Positions 46,832 to 57,682 of a stretch of DNA of 64,000 nt are shown one piece after another. The stretch is taken from assembly GCA_029747015.1 (NCBI GenBank), contig JAKOGI010000565.1, forward strand, positions 310,001 through 374,000, read 5' to 3'. The translations under genes and the position numbers were made by a program. Origin of the DNA: Carnegiea gigantea. Taxonomy: Eukaryota > Streptophyta > Magnoliopsida > Caryophyllales > Cactaceae. The notes below the pieces were generated by a model. The model was not told the origin of the DNA, did not search any database, and was given only the letters and a program-made list of their open reading frames with translations. Positions within the stretch are counted from its first letter, which is position 1. Each line of letters starts with the position of its first letter.

Positions 46832-48009
46832 CTATTGAACATCGATGTCGATTCTGTTGGTTGAGCTGGCCTTAGGTATGGTGATATATAGCACTCCATC
46901 CTTCATCTCTGCCTTAACATTCTTGAAATCAACGTCATCTGGCAAGGCAAGCTGGGTATGATACCTGCCAAAGCTCTTGGCAGGCCACCACCCATCCTGA
47001 TTGTCACCCTTGTTTGGAATCTTCTCTGCCTGGATAACCAGCATGTTGCCTTGCTCAACCCAAATCTTGACATCATTCCGAGTCATACCCGGCATGTCAA
47101 ATCTAATTTTGTATTCGTTTTCTCTCTCTCTGATAGCCCATGGTGTCCGTCCGCTTCTATGTCCACCCCTTTCCTTGGGCTGAACCGGTCCCCAGGTGGT
47201 ACAGGGGGCAGTCGGGGCACTCATTAACCTGTTCATGGTGTTCATCATTTGCTGTATTGTTCTTGTTTCTGGAAACCTGCTCAACACCACTGAAGAAGAG
47301 GCAATCGGTTGAAACCACCAAATAAACGTTGGTACAACTAGCAAAATTAACTCGTACCCTCAATGACCTCATATCTAGACCCAATCCAACTGCCCTTAGT
47401 AAGGCAACCTAAAATGTCCAAGGCCTAATTGACTCGACCTAAAATAAACTGATGGAACATAAGTACAAGTTATTAAGTAGACTTGGGCGCAGACCCTTGA
47501 CTCATCAACACCAGCCAAAAAAAAAAAAAAAGAAAAAAAAGGAAAAAAAAAAAGAAATTTCAACTTCTTACCCAAACTCACTCTCCCTGCTCCCTAAACA
47601 GTAGCCCGGGACGACTAGTCCGAGGTCATGGTATAAGAATGCGTCCACTACGTATTAGACAAAATAAGACCTAAATTGGCAGTAACTTCCAACACCTGTC
47701 TGTTATGTTTAAAGTCCCACCTTTTACTTACATCGAAATTCAATTTCAACTTTCAAACATGGCAAAACAACTTGTTTGCTAGGTCTACATATAAAAGTGG
47801 TCAGAGCGTTGTACTGTGTAGCGAAAGTGATTACCTACGGGGGCTAGCTGGGGTTTGGTCCTTGCACACAGGACTTGTTGCCTGCCTTCTTGAGCTTTGG
47901 GCTTGCATGGCGCAATTGATATGCTCGGTCTATTGATGAAGCCTGACTCGCAATTTTGTGAAGTCGAAAAAGGCCTGCAGGTGTTTACGTTTGAGAGAGA
48001 TGAAGCCAT
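46832..48009 (-). CDS. Organelle-targeted small heat-shock protein (HSP20 / alpha-crystallin)
   Basis: Two exons: 47835-48009 and 46832-47289, joined across a 545-nt GT-AG intron with a strong pyrimidine tract. 633 nt, 210 aa. The first 58 residues are Ser/Arg-rich and poor in acids, as in a transit peptide. The alpha-crystallin domain runs from about 107 to 205: FDMPGMTRNDVKIWVE, then GRYHTQLALPDDVDFKNV and the signature AEMKDGVLYITIPK. This resembles the plant HSP26.5-like, mitochondrial or plastid small HSPs. Such proteins hold unfolding clients under heat stress. No convincing heat-shock element was seen in the 200 bp upstream. The last residues (RIDIDVQ) lack a clear IXI motif of the usual form. 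Without the intron the frame would begin with an unlikely MLVVPTF. Confidence 0.88.
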
Positions 48010-48396
48010 AAGCCTCTCAATGTTGCTTCTAGTTTCTACGCTAATCTAATTGTACAAGTTATGCAGATTGGTCTTTATTATGACATAGATATATGTGTAT
48101 GAAAAGGCTCGCACACTCTATAGAGTTCTATACATGACCTATGGGAAACCCTCTCGACTTCTCCGCACAGCACTCACGTTCTCCCGTCTGTCCCCCCCCC
48201 TTTTCTTTTTCTTTTTTGTTTTGTTTTGAGGTGACATCTCCAGTAATTCTTTTTGGGTTGATATTTGTGAGACAAAAGTTGGGGCCTAACTTGGGTGAAA
48301 CGCATATACAATTGTCATAAAAAATGTGACTGTATTTTTTGTTCGCTCCACCTCTATAGCATGTGATGTTGTATCTCGCAATTTTCTTGCTTGTAG
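48010..48396. other. Upstream region of the heat-shock gene
   Basis: No gene. On the minus strand a CATATATCTATG stretch (about 48085-48100) could serve as a TATA box about 80 bp before the ATG. A TTTTC-rich run lies at about 48200-48225. The CACTA-like element starts at its distal side. Confidence 0.45.
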
Positions 48397-48690
48397 GTTT
48401 ACAATAGAAATGAGTAATTTTGACGGAATTTTTTGACGGATTTTAATTCTGTCAAAATATGTGATGGGAATTTTGATGGAAATAATCTCACTTTGACGAG
48501 CATATTGCGAATGCAGATCTCGGAAAAAAATTTGACCATTTACTATGCATTTTGACGGAACTCATCAAAAAGAGATGGAAAATTTTGACGGGTGCAGGAT
48601 GTTCTAATGGGACCGTCAAAATCCCTGCAAAGATTCTGCCCACTTGCATTGATTTTGACGGGACCCGTCAGAATTGCCCGTCAAAATTTC

Positions 48691-49030
48691 AATAAATTCA
48701 GCTCTTAATGCCTCACACTTTCTCTTTTAATGCCTCACACTCTCTCTCTCCTCTCGGCCAGACAGAACCCCAAGCCCCCCCATCTTGGTCTCCTCTTCAT
48801 CTTCATCTTCATCCACCATCACACCCAGATCATCCTCCACCATCATCATCACACCCAGATCATCTCTCTCAATAAATTCAACTCTCTCTCACACTCTCTA
48901 TCGTAATCCCTCACACTCTTTCTCTCCTCTCGCCCAAACAGAACCCCGAGCCGCCCCCCAATCTTGGTCTCCTCTTCATCTTCATCCACCATCAAACCCA
49001 TATCATCCTCCACCATTATCTTCACCCTCC
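48691..49030 (+). repeat. 180-bp tandem duplication inside the CACTA-like element
   Basis: 48691-48870 and 48871-49030 both begin AATAAATTCA and share AGAACCCC and ATCTTGGTCTCCTCTTCATC. The sequence is CT-rich and looks like a plant 5' untranslated region. The overlapping 116-codon plus-strand ORF (48785-49135) is low-complexity Ser/Pro/His and is probably not a gene. Confidence 0.7.
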
Positions 49031-49399
49031 TTCCACCAAAATTTTGTGCACCCGCCACACCAGACCACTTGTCGTGCCAGCACAACATGCATCCCCCATC
49101 TCCACCATCCACATCTGGTGAAATTGAAGGGCTAAGATCGAAGAGCTTTGAGTATAAATCGAGGCAGCGTCGGAGGAGGTATCAACTAGGTAATGTAGGT
49201 TTTAATTTTAAGGTTTTTGGTAGTGTAATTTTAGTTTTTAGTTTCAATTTTAGTAATTTAGGGTTAGTTTTTATTCCCGTATTTAGCTTTTGAATTCAAG
49301 ATATGATTTTAGACCCTTTAAATTTCATGGCATGAGTAGTAATATCGTAACTTCTGGAAATAATTTTATGTTTTTTTGCTTGAACTTACTTAATTAGGT

Positions 49400-49640
49400 T
49401 AGATTTTCAAATTTTCAAATCTGAAATTTTCCAAATTTCAGATCTAAATTTTTTGAAATTTCAGATCTGAATTTTTCGAAGTTTTAGAGCTGAAATTTTC
49501 CAAATTTGAGATGTGAAATTCGAATAAATTCACATCTGAATTTGTTGAAATTTTAGAGCTGAACTTTTCAAAATTTTAGAGCTAAAATTTTTGAAATTTT
49601 AGACCTAAAATTTCCAAAATTAGGTGCAATTTTCCTAAAT
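49400..49640. repeat. Array of imperfect palindromes AAATTTCAGATCTGAAATTT
   Basis: About eight to ten diverged copies of a roughly 20-bp palindromic unit built on AGATCTGAAATTTT and its inverse, closely spaced. It lies inside the CACTA-like element. Confidence 0.65.
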
Positions 49641-50638
49641 TTTTCAATAGTCAGTTTCAAAATTTCAAAAAATTAGCTCCAACTTTTCAAACACATTAGT
49701 TAAATTTTAAAAATTTAGATCTGTGATTAAATTAATCTTTTTGATTCAATTATGTCATTGAGCGAGAAGATAACTTTTTTTGGGGGTGTGCGAACAAGTC
49801 ATTAGGTTCACGGATAGATTTTTGGGTGCTAAGGATTGATATCTAAGTTTAGAAGCGAAGGATGATAGCTTAGTTTAGCTCTGATAATTGTTTTTAATAT
49901 ATTTTCTACTTTTTCATCTTGCAAGTTTGAATTTACTTGGGTTGACTTGATCTTCGGATAGTTGTCATTTTGGATTATATTTCCATTATGGATGATGTTG
50001 TAATTTGGTGATTTTGAATTGTAGTTCTCTCAATTTGTGATTTTGGATTGTAATTATTAGTTCACAAACATGGAAAAAGATATGTGAGCAAGAGGTGGGA
50101 GAAGCACTTATGTTTGTACCAGTTAATAACAATTTTAAAACAATGTATCTGCTACTGTATTTTAATGTTTATCAGTGTTATCAAATTTTCAATGAAATCA
50201 TGGCACTAATTTTGCTGTAATTTTTTTTTTCATTTTATTCCATGTTGCATAATTTTCAATGAAATATATTCACGACACTAATTTTTGATTAAAAACGAAA
50301 AAGTTTTCATAATTAATGACTGACGGAATTTTTGACAGACCCCGTCAAAAAATTTCATCTAGTTGGAATTATGACGGACTGGTTTTTCCGTCAAAATATC
50401 TGTCAAAACCAGTTTTGACGATCTTGTCAGGCTGTCAGTACAGTCCGCCAGAAAAAATTTTGATGGACCATCAGTTCGTCAAAAATTTCCCTCAAAATTT
50501 TTGATGGTCGATCGAAAGGGCCATTTCGACCAGTGGTTTTTTGACGAATGTAATTTCCCTCAAAAAATGATTTTCCATCAAAATATACACTTTTTTCATG
50601 AAAACTTCCGTCAAAAAATGAGACTCATTCCTGCAGTC

Positions 50639-51237
50639 CCGAAGTGGGGGATTTGCAATGAACATAAATGTCTATAATTTGAAGAAAAGCTAGTCTCTTT
50701 CTTTTGTTTCCAATCTGGCCACTGCATTATGACAAAAATATGTCAAAATAGGAGCTATGATTCTCAATTTAAAATTTCCCGTTTTTGGAACCCTTACGTT
50801 TCAAACTTAGGTAAGACAAAATTATGATGACTCTCATTTTCAGTCCAATGTCCTTAAATTCTTATGCACATATAGCAAGATTTAAAATACCTAAATCTAA
50901 TATGTCTTGTTTATGGTGTTCTTATCCCAAAATGAGTTGTCTAAAGTGCGGTTGCCTTACGAGAATTTATTGTGGGACAACTATTTTATATATAACAATC
51001 TAAAATTTATCAAATTGTCTTTAACTATGTTTTATGTTGACTGCATTAAGAATGTATTACAAAAAGATTTCACTATAAAAGATCTTCACTTAAGAATTTG
51101 CTTTACCAAGTAACTAAGTTGTACTATTATAGAACGGATTATATATATGAGCCTCACCTCAGTTATTTGTTAAGAACTCACAAATGTTAGCCTGATTGAT
51201 CAACAATAAAAGCTGACCTGCAGAGAGTATTATGTAA
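50639..51237. other. No gene seen
   Basis: AT-rich with only chance ORFs (for example 50907-51113) that lack recognisable content. It sits between the CACTA-like element and MITE copy B. Confidence 0.45.
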
Positions 51238-51425
51238 TATTTGGTTGGATGTAATCAACCTTGTAATGCAAACAAATTTGTAATTGTGTTTTCATTACCT
51301 TATTTGGTTGTATAAGTGTATTGAAATAACATAACTATGTTGTAATTAAGATTAACACGAATTAAGTAATCATAATTGCATTGCAAAGTTGATTGTATTA
51401 CATTGTCATTACATGCAACCAAACA
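51238..51425. repeat. MITE copy B (about 188 bp)
   Basis: Starts TTTGGTTGGATGTAATCAAC and ends ATTACATGCAACCAAA, inverted to each other. It is the same family as 35205-35373, including a similar flank after the right end (CATCACATTAGT here, TGTGACACTAGT there), so the true ends may lie slightly further out. Confidence 0.75.
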
Positions 51426-51531
51426 TCACATTAGTGGATACTAAAGTTGAGAAGGAAGGAGTCTCGTATCAATAGCTCTTGTGAATCAATAAAACAGCGA
51501 ATAGTGAGAGAGTTTACAAGAGGGAGAAATC

Positions 51532-51562
<31 letters not shown>
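51532..51562 (+). repeat. (GA)n microsatellite
   Basis: About 15 GA units without interruption. Confidence 0.95.
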
Positions 51563-51565
<3 letters not shown>

Positions 51566-51783
51566 ATTCTTCATTCATCATATTTGTGACATCCATTACA
51601 TGTGATATTCATACCAAGATCTCTCTCTATCACTCATTACGGAAAATGATAAAAAATAACAAAATTGGGAATAGATTGCTAATTGCTATAATAGCACAAA
51701 AATTCTGGTGTGATGACTTAGCAAAGGGACCCATCAAGTGGTTACAGGCGTGCTCTTCTTGCTTGTTTTCCTTTGATTCACCA

Positions 51784-52263
51784 TTAGCTTTGCCACTTAA
51801 TGAGCCACTCGGTGACATCCTTGTTGCACTTGTTCACCATTTGCGTGTCAAGTAATGTTTCAAGAATCCTGCTGCGACAAGCTTTGCTTGAGAGGTCAAC
51901 TGACTGGTCTTGAGGGGATGATCCATGGTGCTTCTTCAAGAGGGAAATGTGAAAAGTGGGGTGCACTAAGGAGTCAGGGAGAAGCTGAAGTCTATACACT
52001 ACAAATCCAACCCTTGTAAGAACCTTGTATGGTCCAAGGTACTTGGCAGCAAGTTTCTGATTTGGTCTGACTTCCACGAAAGTTAGTCTATATGGTTGTA
52101 ATTTAAGGCATACCCAATCTCATGGCTGGAATGGTCTTTCTAACCTCTTCTTGTCTGCCATCTGTTTCATCCTATTTTGTGCCCTAGCTAGATGGTATTT
52201 GAGGGTTGTGATGGTTTGCTTTCTAAGTGTTGAGCTTCTATCAGCTATTGCTGCACTACTTTA
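51784..52263 (-). pseudogene. Ty3/gypsy pol fragment, C-terminal part
   Basis: The minus strand reads [20 protein letters not shown], then [13 protein letters not shown], the conserved segment after gypsy integrase. The preceding RAQNRMKQMAD-like helix (near 52170) also fits. It continues the fragment at 54819-55145 once the inserted copia element (52264-54818) is set aside. No LTRs were found nearby, so this is a truncated remnant. Confidence 0.85.
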
Positions 52264-52809
52264 TGTTAGGATCGGTTAGGATTTGATTACAGCAACATGG
52301 AATCACAAAATACGATAATAACAAGATAAAGAGAACAAACACCAACATTTACATGGAAAACCTTAAACGGAAAAAACCATGGGCATTGATGAGCAAAGAA
52401 TCTACTATGGTGATGGGAGAGTACAAAATTGATCTCAGAGCGATGTGCCTAAGAAGAGATCAATAAGTGATTACAAATTCACTCAGAATGCTCTCTCACA
52501 AAACAAGAATAGCAGAACTAACAGCTCATCACATGGAAGAACAATCTTCTAGATGCTCTATGATGCTTCTATTCTTGATGATGTTTTTGATGTCCTTGTT
52601 GATCTTTTTGGAGCCCAAGGCATTATGAAGCAATCATTAGGTCAAGATTGAGGAAACCCTTGTAGCGTTGGCACCGCACATCACCGTGGACCGTGCTCAA
52701 GACTATGGCTGGTCCATGGTGGCCTCTGGGAGTAGTGGCTGAAGCGTAATCGCCGCCAAGCACTTTAGGGCTCCGTGGAGGATAGAATTTGGGCCACTAA
52801 AACCAAAAA
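52264..52809 (-). repeat. 3' LTR of the deleted copia element
   Basis: Matches 54253-54818 with substitutions and small indels. It ends the element on the left, where TG on the plus strand is the CA terminus on the coding strand. Confidence 0.8.
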
Positions 52810-52999
52810 TCTCCACCTTGGACCAAATTCGTCAACACGAGCAAAGGACACCGCCAAAGAACCCCGAAGGATAGAGCTCCGTAGGGCGAAGCCTCGAAGG
52901 GCAATCAAGCGAAACAAACACCAGTTAAGTTCAAGGGATGCTTGAACTTAGCACTAGGAAGCGACTTGTATAGACTTTTCTCCCTCATATAATCTGACT

Positions 53000-54230
53000 A
53001 AGTATGACATAGATAAGTGAAGATGACATTAGGAGAGGAAGGAGAGGCAGTAATAGAACCTGTCATAGTAGATCCTTGTAGGGATATAGAGGCTTCCTTC
53101 CCTTGAACTCTTGAACAAAATTTGAGTGCCTTTGGAAACCTTCAAAACTCCACCTCCAACTGAATACTTACACCCTTTGGATTCAAGGGTGCCCAAAGAA
53201 ATGAGGTTATATTTCAAATCAGGAACATGGCGAATATTTGATAAAGTCCTAATAGCACCATCATGAGTTTTGATTTTAATAGTATCGAATTCTAGCTACA
53301 TTACATTGGGCATTGTTGCCCATGCAAACAACACTTGAGTCAACTGGATCCTATGTTGAAAACTAGTCCTTATGAGGACACATATAATATGTACACCCAA
53401 AATCAAGAATCCAATCAGAAACGCTGCTCTTTTTAGTAGAGGTAGCAAATAGAACGTCACCATCAGAATCAGATTCGACTAAGGTGGCTTTAGCAACTTC
53501 ATAAGGGTGTGAATGTGAATTATTTTCTTTCTCCCTCTTGTTTTTCAGCTTAGAACACTCAGAAATTACATGCCTTGACTTTCTATAATAATGACAGGAT
53601 TTCTTGGACTTACGTCTCTCAAATTTGATTTAGAGGTGTTCCCTTTATCAAATGATTCATCCCTCACTGATAAGCTTTCACATTTTTCAGCACACATTTT
53701 AAGGTCAAATTTTTCTTGAGACAACAAGTTGGCATTAACATCCTTAAATGACAAAGTGTCATTGTTAAAATGCTTATAAGAGGCAGGCAATGAGACAATC
53801 AACAATATAGCTTTATCCTCATCTTCAAGTTTCACGTCTAAACTCTCTAAATCAATAATAATAGAGTTAAAATCATTAAGATGATTTACATGGGAGTACC
53901 TTTGGCCATAGAAAATGTTTACAAACATTCTTTGAGACGGATCTTGTTTGCAGGACTCTTGGTCATGTACAACATCTTTAAACCAAGCCCAAATCAGTCA
54001 TAGTGGTCTTGTTAAACACTTCTTGCAGGACATGAGATGTTAAGCAAAGTTGAATAGCCAAAAGAGCCTTCTCATATGGCTCCTCCCATTGCTTATCGGT
54101 CATAGAAGCAGGCGTCCTGGCTTTCCCACCAAGAGCTTTCTTCAAATCGTACTCGGTTAGAACTTTTCAAGTATTAAAACTTATCGTGCCGTCAAACTTT
54201 GGAATATCAAATTTCATGACCATTGCCATC
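53000..54230 (-). pseudogene. gag and protease remnant of the deleted copia element
   Basis: It begins near 54230 just after the primer site. Gag pieces: KALLAIQLCLTSHVLQEV (about 54040), then DFNSIIIDLESLDVKLEDED in the open stretch 53566-53928, then a zinc-knuckle relic (53550-53600) whose second Cys is Tyr. Protease relic near 53410: Asp-Phe-Gly in place of Asp-Ser-Gly. MKYNLISLGTLESKGCKY (53217 leftward) matches the protease to pre-integrase part of copia polyproteins. Stops are frequent. Sequence then jumps to the purine tract and 3' LTR, so most of pol was lost. Confidence 0.82.
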
Positions 54231-54239
54231 TTATAACCT

Positions 54240-54251
54240 GCTCTGATACCA
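54240..54251 (-). promoter_or_regulatory. tRNA-Met primer binding site of the deleted copia element
   Basis: TGGTATCAGAGC on the minus strand, one base after the 5' LTR. Confidence 0.88.
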
Positions 54252-54252
54252 C

Positions 54253-54818
54253 TAGCCAGGATCAGTTAGGATTTGATAGTAAGTAACAAGGAATCACAAA
54301 GTACGATAATAACAAGATAAAGAGAACAAACATTAAGATTTATATGGAAAACCCTAAACAAGAAAAACCACGGGCGGCGATCAGCAAAGAATCCACTATA
54401 GTGATGAGAGAGTACGGAATTGATCTCAAAGCAATGTGCCCGAAGAAGAGATCAATAAGTGATTACAAATTCCCTCAGAACACTCTCTCACAAAACAAGA
54501 AAAGTAGAACTAATAGCTGATCAAAGGGAAGAATAGTTTTTTAGATGCTCAATGATGCTTGTGTTCCTGATAATGTTTTTGATGTCTTTGACGATCTTTT
54601 TGGAGCCCAAGGCTAGGCCTCTTGTAAAGCGATCAGTGGATCAAGATTGAGGAAAACCTAGCAGTATTGGTGCCGCATATCACCACAGATCGTGGTCAAG
54701 ACTACAACCGGTCCGTGGTGGCCTATGGAAGTAGCGGCTGAAGTGCATTTGGCCACGGATCATGGCCAAGCCCTCTGGGGCTATGTAGAGGACAGAATTT
54801 AGGCCACTAAACCGAACA
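54253..54818 (-). repeat. 5' LTR of the deleted copia element (566 bp)
   Basis: Begins TGTTCGG on the minus strand and is followed by the primer site. Its partner is at 52264-52809. Confidence 0.82.
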
Positions 54819-55145
54819 CTTTCCCCTGGAAAATATGATAAGTGCAAGGAACGTTGTTGCCCATATAAGGCCTCAAAGAAAGTGATCTGAGTAGCTGAAT
54901 TATAAGTTGTATTGTACCAAAATTCAGCGAGGGGAAGCCATTTGGTCCATTGGAAAGGTATATCAGAACACATGCATCTCAAATATGATTCTAAACACCT
55001 ATTTAGAACTTGAGATTATCCATCAGTCTACAGGTGGTAGGAGATGGACAACAGGATAAGTGATGCTGAACTCCGCAAAGTGTGAGGAGCTCAATCCAAG
55101 TTATTGATGCCAATTCTTGTTTCTAGCTAATTCCGTTATCCTTCT
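54819..55145 (-). pseudogene. Ty3/gypsy integrase fragment
   Basis: The minus strand reads SQVLNRCLESYLRCMC, WLPLAEFWYNTTYNSAT and FEALYGQQ, the end of the gypsy integrase catalytic core. A degraded upstream piece extends to about 55145. It continues at 52263-51784 on the other side of the copia insertion. One stop precedes the SQV motif. Confidence 0.86.
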
Positions 55146-55959
55146 AGGAGTGAGTAAATTTAATTGATAAATATTTAAAAATTGTCAATAAAAAATTAGG
55201 CTTACATTTTATTTATATTCATTTTTGCATAATCCTCAACAAAAAATAAACAAAGTAAATAGAATCCAAATAAATGTAACTAACAGTTGATAATAAAATT
55301 CGGTATTATAATGTTAGTGGTTTAGTCAGTGTCCTAGATATTTTCTTTGATTAATTTTTCTTATGATTTTAATTTTCCAATTTAGTTTATTTGAATTAGT
55401 TTCCTAGTTGGATTTAGTTCAAAAATCAAATTCCAGCATCTTGATGAGTTATTTTTAAAATTTTTAAAAATATTATCAATCATTGTAGCATACAACACCC
55501 CAATACTTGTCTATATAATTAAGGTTATGCACTTACAAGTAAAATTTTGTTGAAAGTGTATATAACATCCACATCAAATCATTAATATTATCATTAAAAC
55601 TATACTAGCAAACTAATTTAAATGAATTGAATTGGCTAATCAAGACCGAAAGAAAGAAATCAAACAAAGGAATGAATATATAATTAAGGACCTCAACTTT
55701 ATCATTAACATCATAATATTGATTTTCTCAATTGGAAGTTAATTGGTGTCTTGGGCAGCTTGAACTGTATGCATTTATTCTCAAATAAAGAGTCAATTAT
55801 AATTGATCATTGAAATAATATATCTATTCCTAAACATAAATCCTTCATATGTAGTATAACCCATATAAGTTTTTTTGCATAAACAATTCAATTAAATGAT
55901 AATAACTAAAGTCTTATTATATAAACTAATAATCATGTTGTCTCACAAGGATTTATATG
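55146..55959. other. No gene seen; AT-rich spacer
   Basis: Very AT-rich, without ORFs or recognised repeats, between the gypsy remnant and the second MULE. Confidence 0.45.
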
Positions 55960-55965
55960 TCATAC

Positions 55966-56002
55966 TATATATTACACACATAGGAGTTCATACTCCCATG
56001 TA
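55966..56002 (+). repeat. Left terminal inverted repeat of MULE 2
   Basis: ACACATAGGAGTTCATACTC with the near-palindrome AGGAGTTCATACTCCC. Compare 21411-21446. Confidence 0.68.
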
Positions 56003-57682
56003 CACAGTGGCAAAATTGAGATGCTGGCAATTACCAAAAAAAAAAGGGAATGAAAAATTAAAAAAAAAAAAGGACAAGCAGCGCGCCACTCCCCGTAAAA
56101 CACTAAGCACGAAACCACAAAAGTAACCGCCATTAACATCCTTCTGGCTTCACAAAACTGCTCCCCACATTCACCTCAGCAGCACAACTCCATCCACCAC
56201 ACCAACAACAAAAGATATCAACTGCAACACCAACACCAAAAGAAATCAGTGTAGTTCACTTGCTCTGACAACCGCCATTAATGGCAGACACCATAAAGAA
56301 CGAGTGACCAATGAAGACAAAAGCTAAGAGGGATTTACAATCACATACAAAAGGAAAAGAAGATAAGAAATTGCTTAATTTCCATAATACTTCAACATAA
56401 TTTCCATTTATAGTTCAATCTTTGATTTCAAGTTGATTAACTTTCCGAAATTCTGGTTAAAATTGGTGAAAATTCTCAATGAAGTTGCATTAGCAATTGG
56501 TGACATTAGTGAATACTTTAGGCTCCATATGCGTCTCTGAAATCATCTTTTCAGCAGGGAGAATTGGTCAAATTACTCTTAAAAGCATATTTTGGGAGTT
56601 GGGGTGTGGCCACTTTCAACCAATTCATCTCTTGAAAAATGAGAATAGACATCTGGCCACATGCAAGCATTCTCCTTTCAGATTAAAATTTGCAAATTAA
56701 AACCAATACATCCAGAGATTATAGCCCGCTTATATTGTGTTTGAGTAATTGCAGATAAATGTGCACTCAACATAAGGAAAACCTTAACAATATAAGGAAG
56801 AGTCTGCAACTTTGGGATATAGCTCAACTGACAATCTAAAAATTTTGTTGGAATTCGTTCAGCTCACTGTAATAGCCCAAGCAAAAAGACAAGAACAGAA
56901 TATAAAATTCAATGCACAGATACTGCTCCCCATATTCACCTCAGCAGCACGACTATAAGTCTATCCTCAAATAAGGAGTTCTAGTTACACAGAACACCAG
57001 TCAAAAGCCTGGCATTAAACAGATGCATTACCTTTACACCTTACCTAAAAGAGACACATAGTGAACTTAGTATGACAATGCAAAAAAAGGCAAATGTGCA
57101 ACTGGTTCAAAGCCTAAAAACCTCAATAAGTTTGTCTACTATGTCAATTCTTTGCTACTCAATGGCATAAATTTGCTTGTTTGTTAAAGGTAGATAAGGT
57201 GCAACTCCTTAGTGTGTGTACTTTGAAATTTGCCTGTTGGTTCACTGTATAAGTACATGAAGTTCATTGATTTTACATACTTTAATTACTGCTTTATACA
57301 CATATCATGAAATCAGTAGAATATAGCTTGGTTGTATCTGTTTCGTAGAATCAGAAATGCTGACCTAATTAATCTATGGTAGGTTATTGCTATGCCACAT
57401 TAATGCAAATAAAAAAGCTTCCAAAGCGCAAGTTGAGCTCCAACAAACCGATGACAGAGATATGATTCAAGTGGTATATGAGCCAAGGTAAAAAAAAAAA
57501 AACAAGAGAAGCATGATGCCAATGAAGTTGAGCAGCATACTTCAAAGCCAAGGGTAGCAAATATAGCTTCCAAGAAAACCAAAGTTCAGCACAGGCATGT
57601 TCAGGTTCAAGAAGCCAACCCTGCCAACCCTGAACTTTGAATCATTAGTGCAAAATCATGGAAAGGACTAACTTGGCATAGA
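56003..57682. other. Upstream region of the second ULP1-like gene
   Basis: No coding frame was recognised. AGTGAAC (57060) and GGTTCACT (57240) occur but are sparse. The last 250 bp resemble the Lys/Gln-rich stretch before the domain start in MULE 1, with stops. The gene start is therefore uncertain. Confidence 0.4.

Larger units (their letters stand above)
48397..50638. mobile_element. CACTA-like non-autonomous element
   Basis: Inverted ends: the left reads TTACAATAGAAATGAGT and the reverse complement of the right reads ACTGCAGGAATGAGT, both like worn CACTACAAGAAA termini. Subterminal regions (48415-48690 and 50320-50610) carry many TTTTGACGG motifs in both orientations, as in plant CACTA (En/Spm) elements, where such repeats bind transposase. 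No transposase frame is present. The expected 3-bp target duplication was not found (TAG versus CCG), probably because the tips have decayed. Internal sequence includes a 180-bp duplication and an array of imperfect palindromes. Confidence 0.65.
52264..54818 (-). mobile_element. Internally deleted Ty1/copia element
   Basis: 2,555 bp on the minus strand. The 5' LTR is 54253-54818 and the 3' LTR about 52264-52809; they share GATAATAACAAGATAAAGAG and many other stretches. A tRNA-Met primer site (54240-54251, minus) follows the 5' LTR and a purine-rich GGTGGAGAT precedes the 3' LTR. The target duplication CTTTA/CTTTC (52259-52263, 54819-54823) has one mismatch. The interior of about 1.44 kb keeps gag and the start of protease but lacks integrase, RT and RNase H. 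It is inserted in the gypsy fragment. Confidence 0.87.

Noticed and set aside
48785..49135. 116-codon Ser/Pro/His protein gene
   Set aside because: Low complexity, made by CATCATC and TCTTC repeats, no recognisable domain, and inside a CACTA-like element.
51586..51855. Plus-strand 89-codon ORF
   Set aside because: Overlaps the gypsy C-terminal fragment on the other strand and shows no domain.
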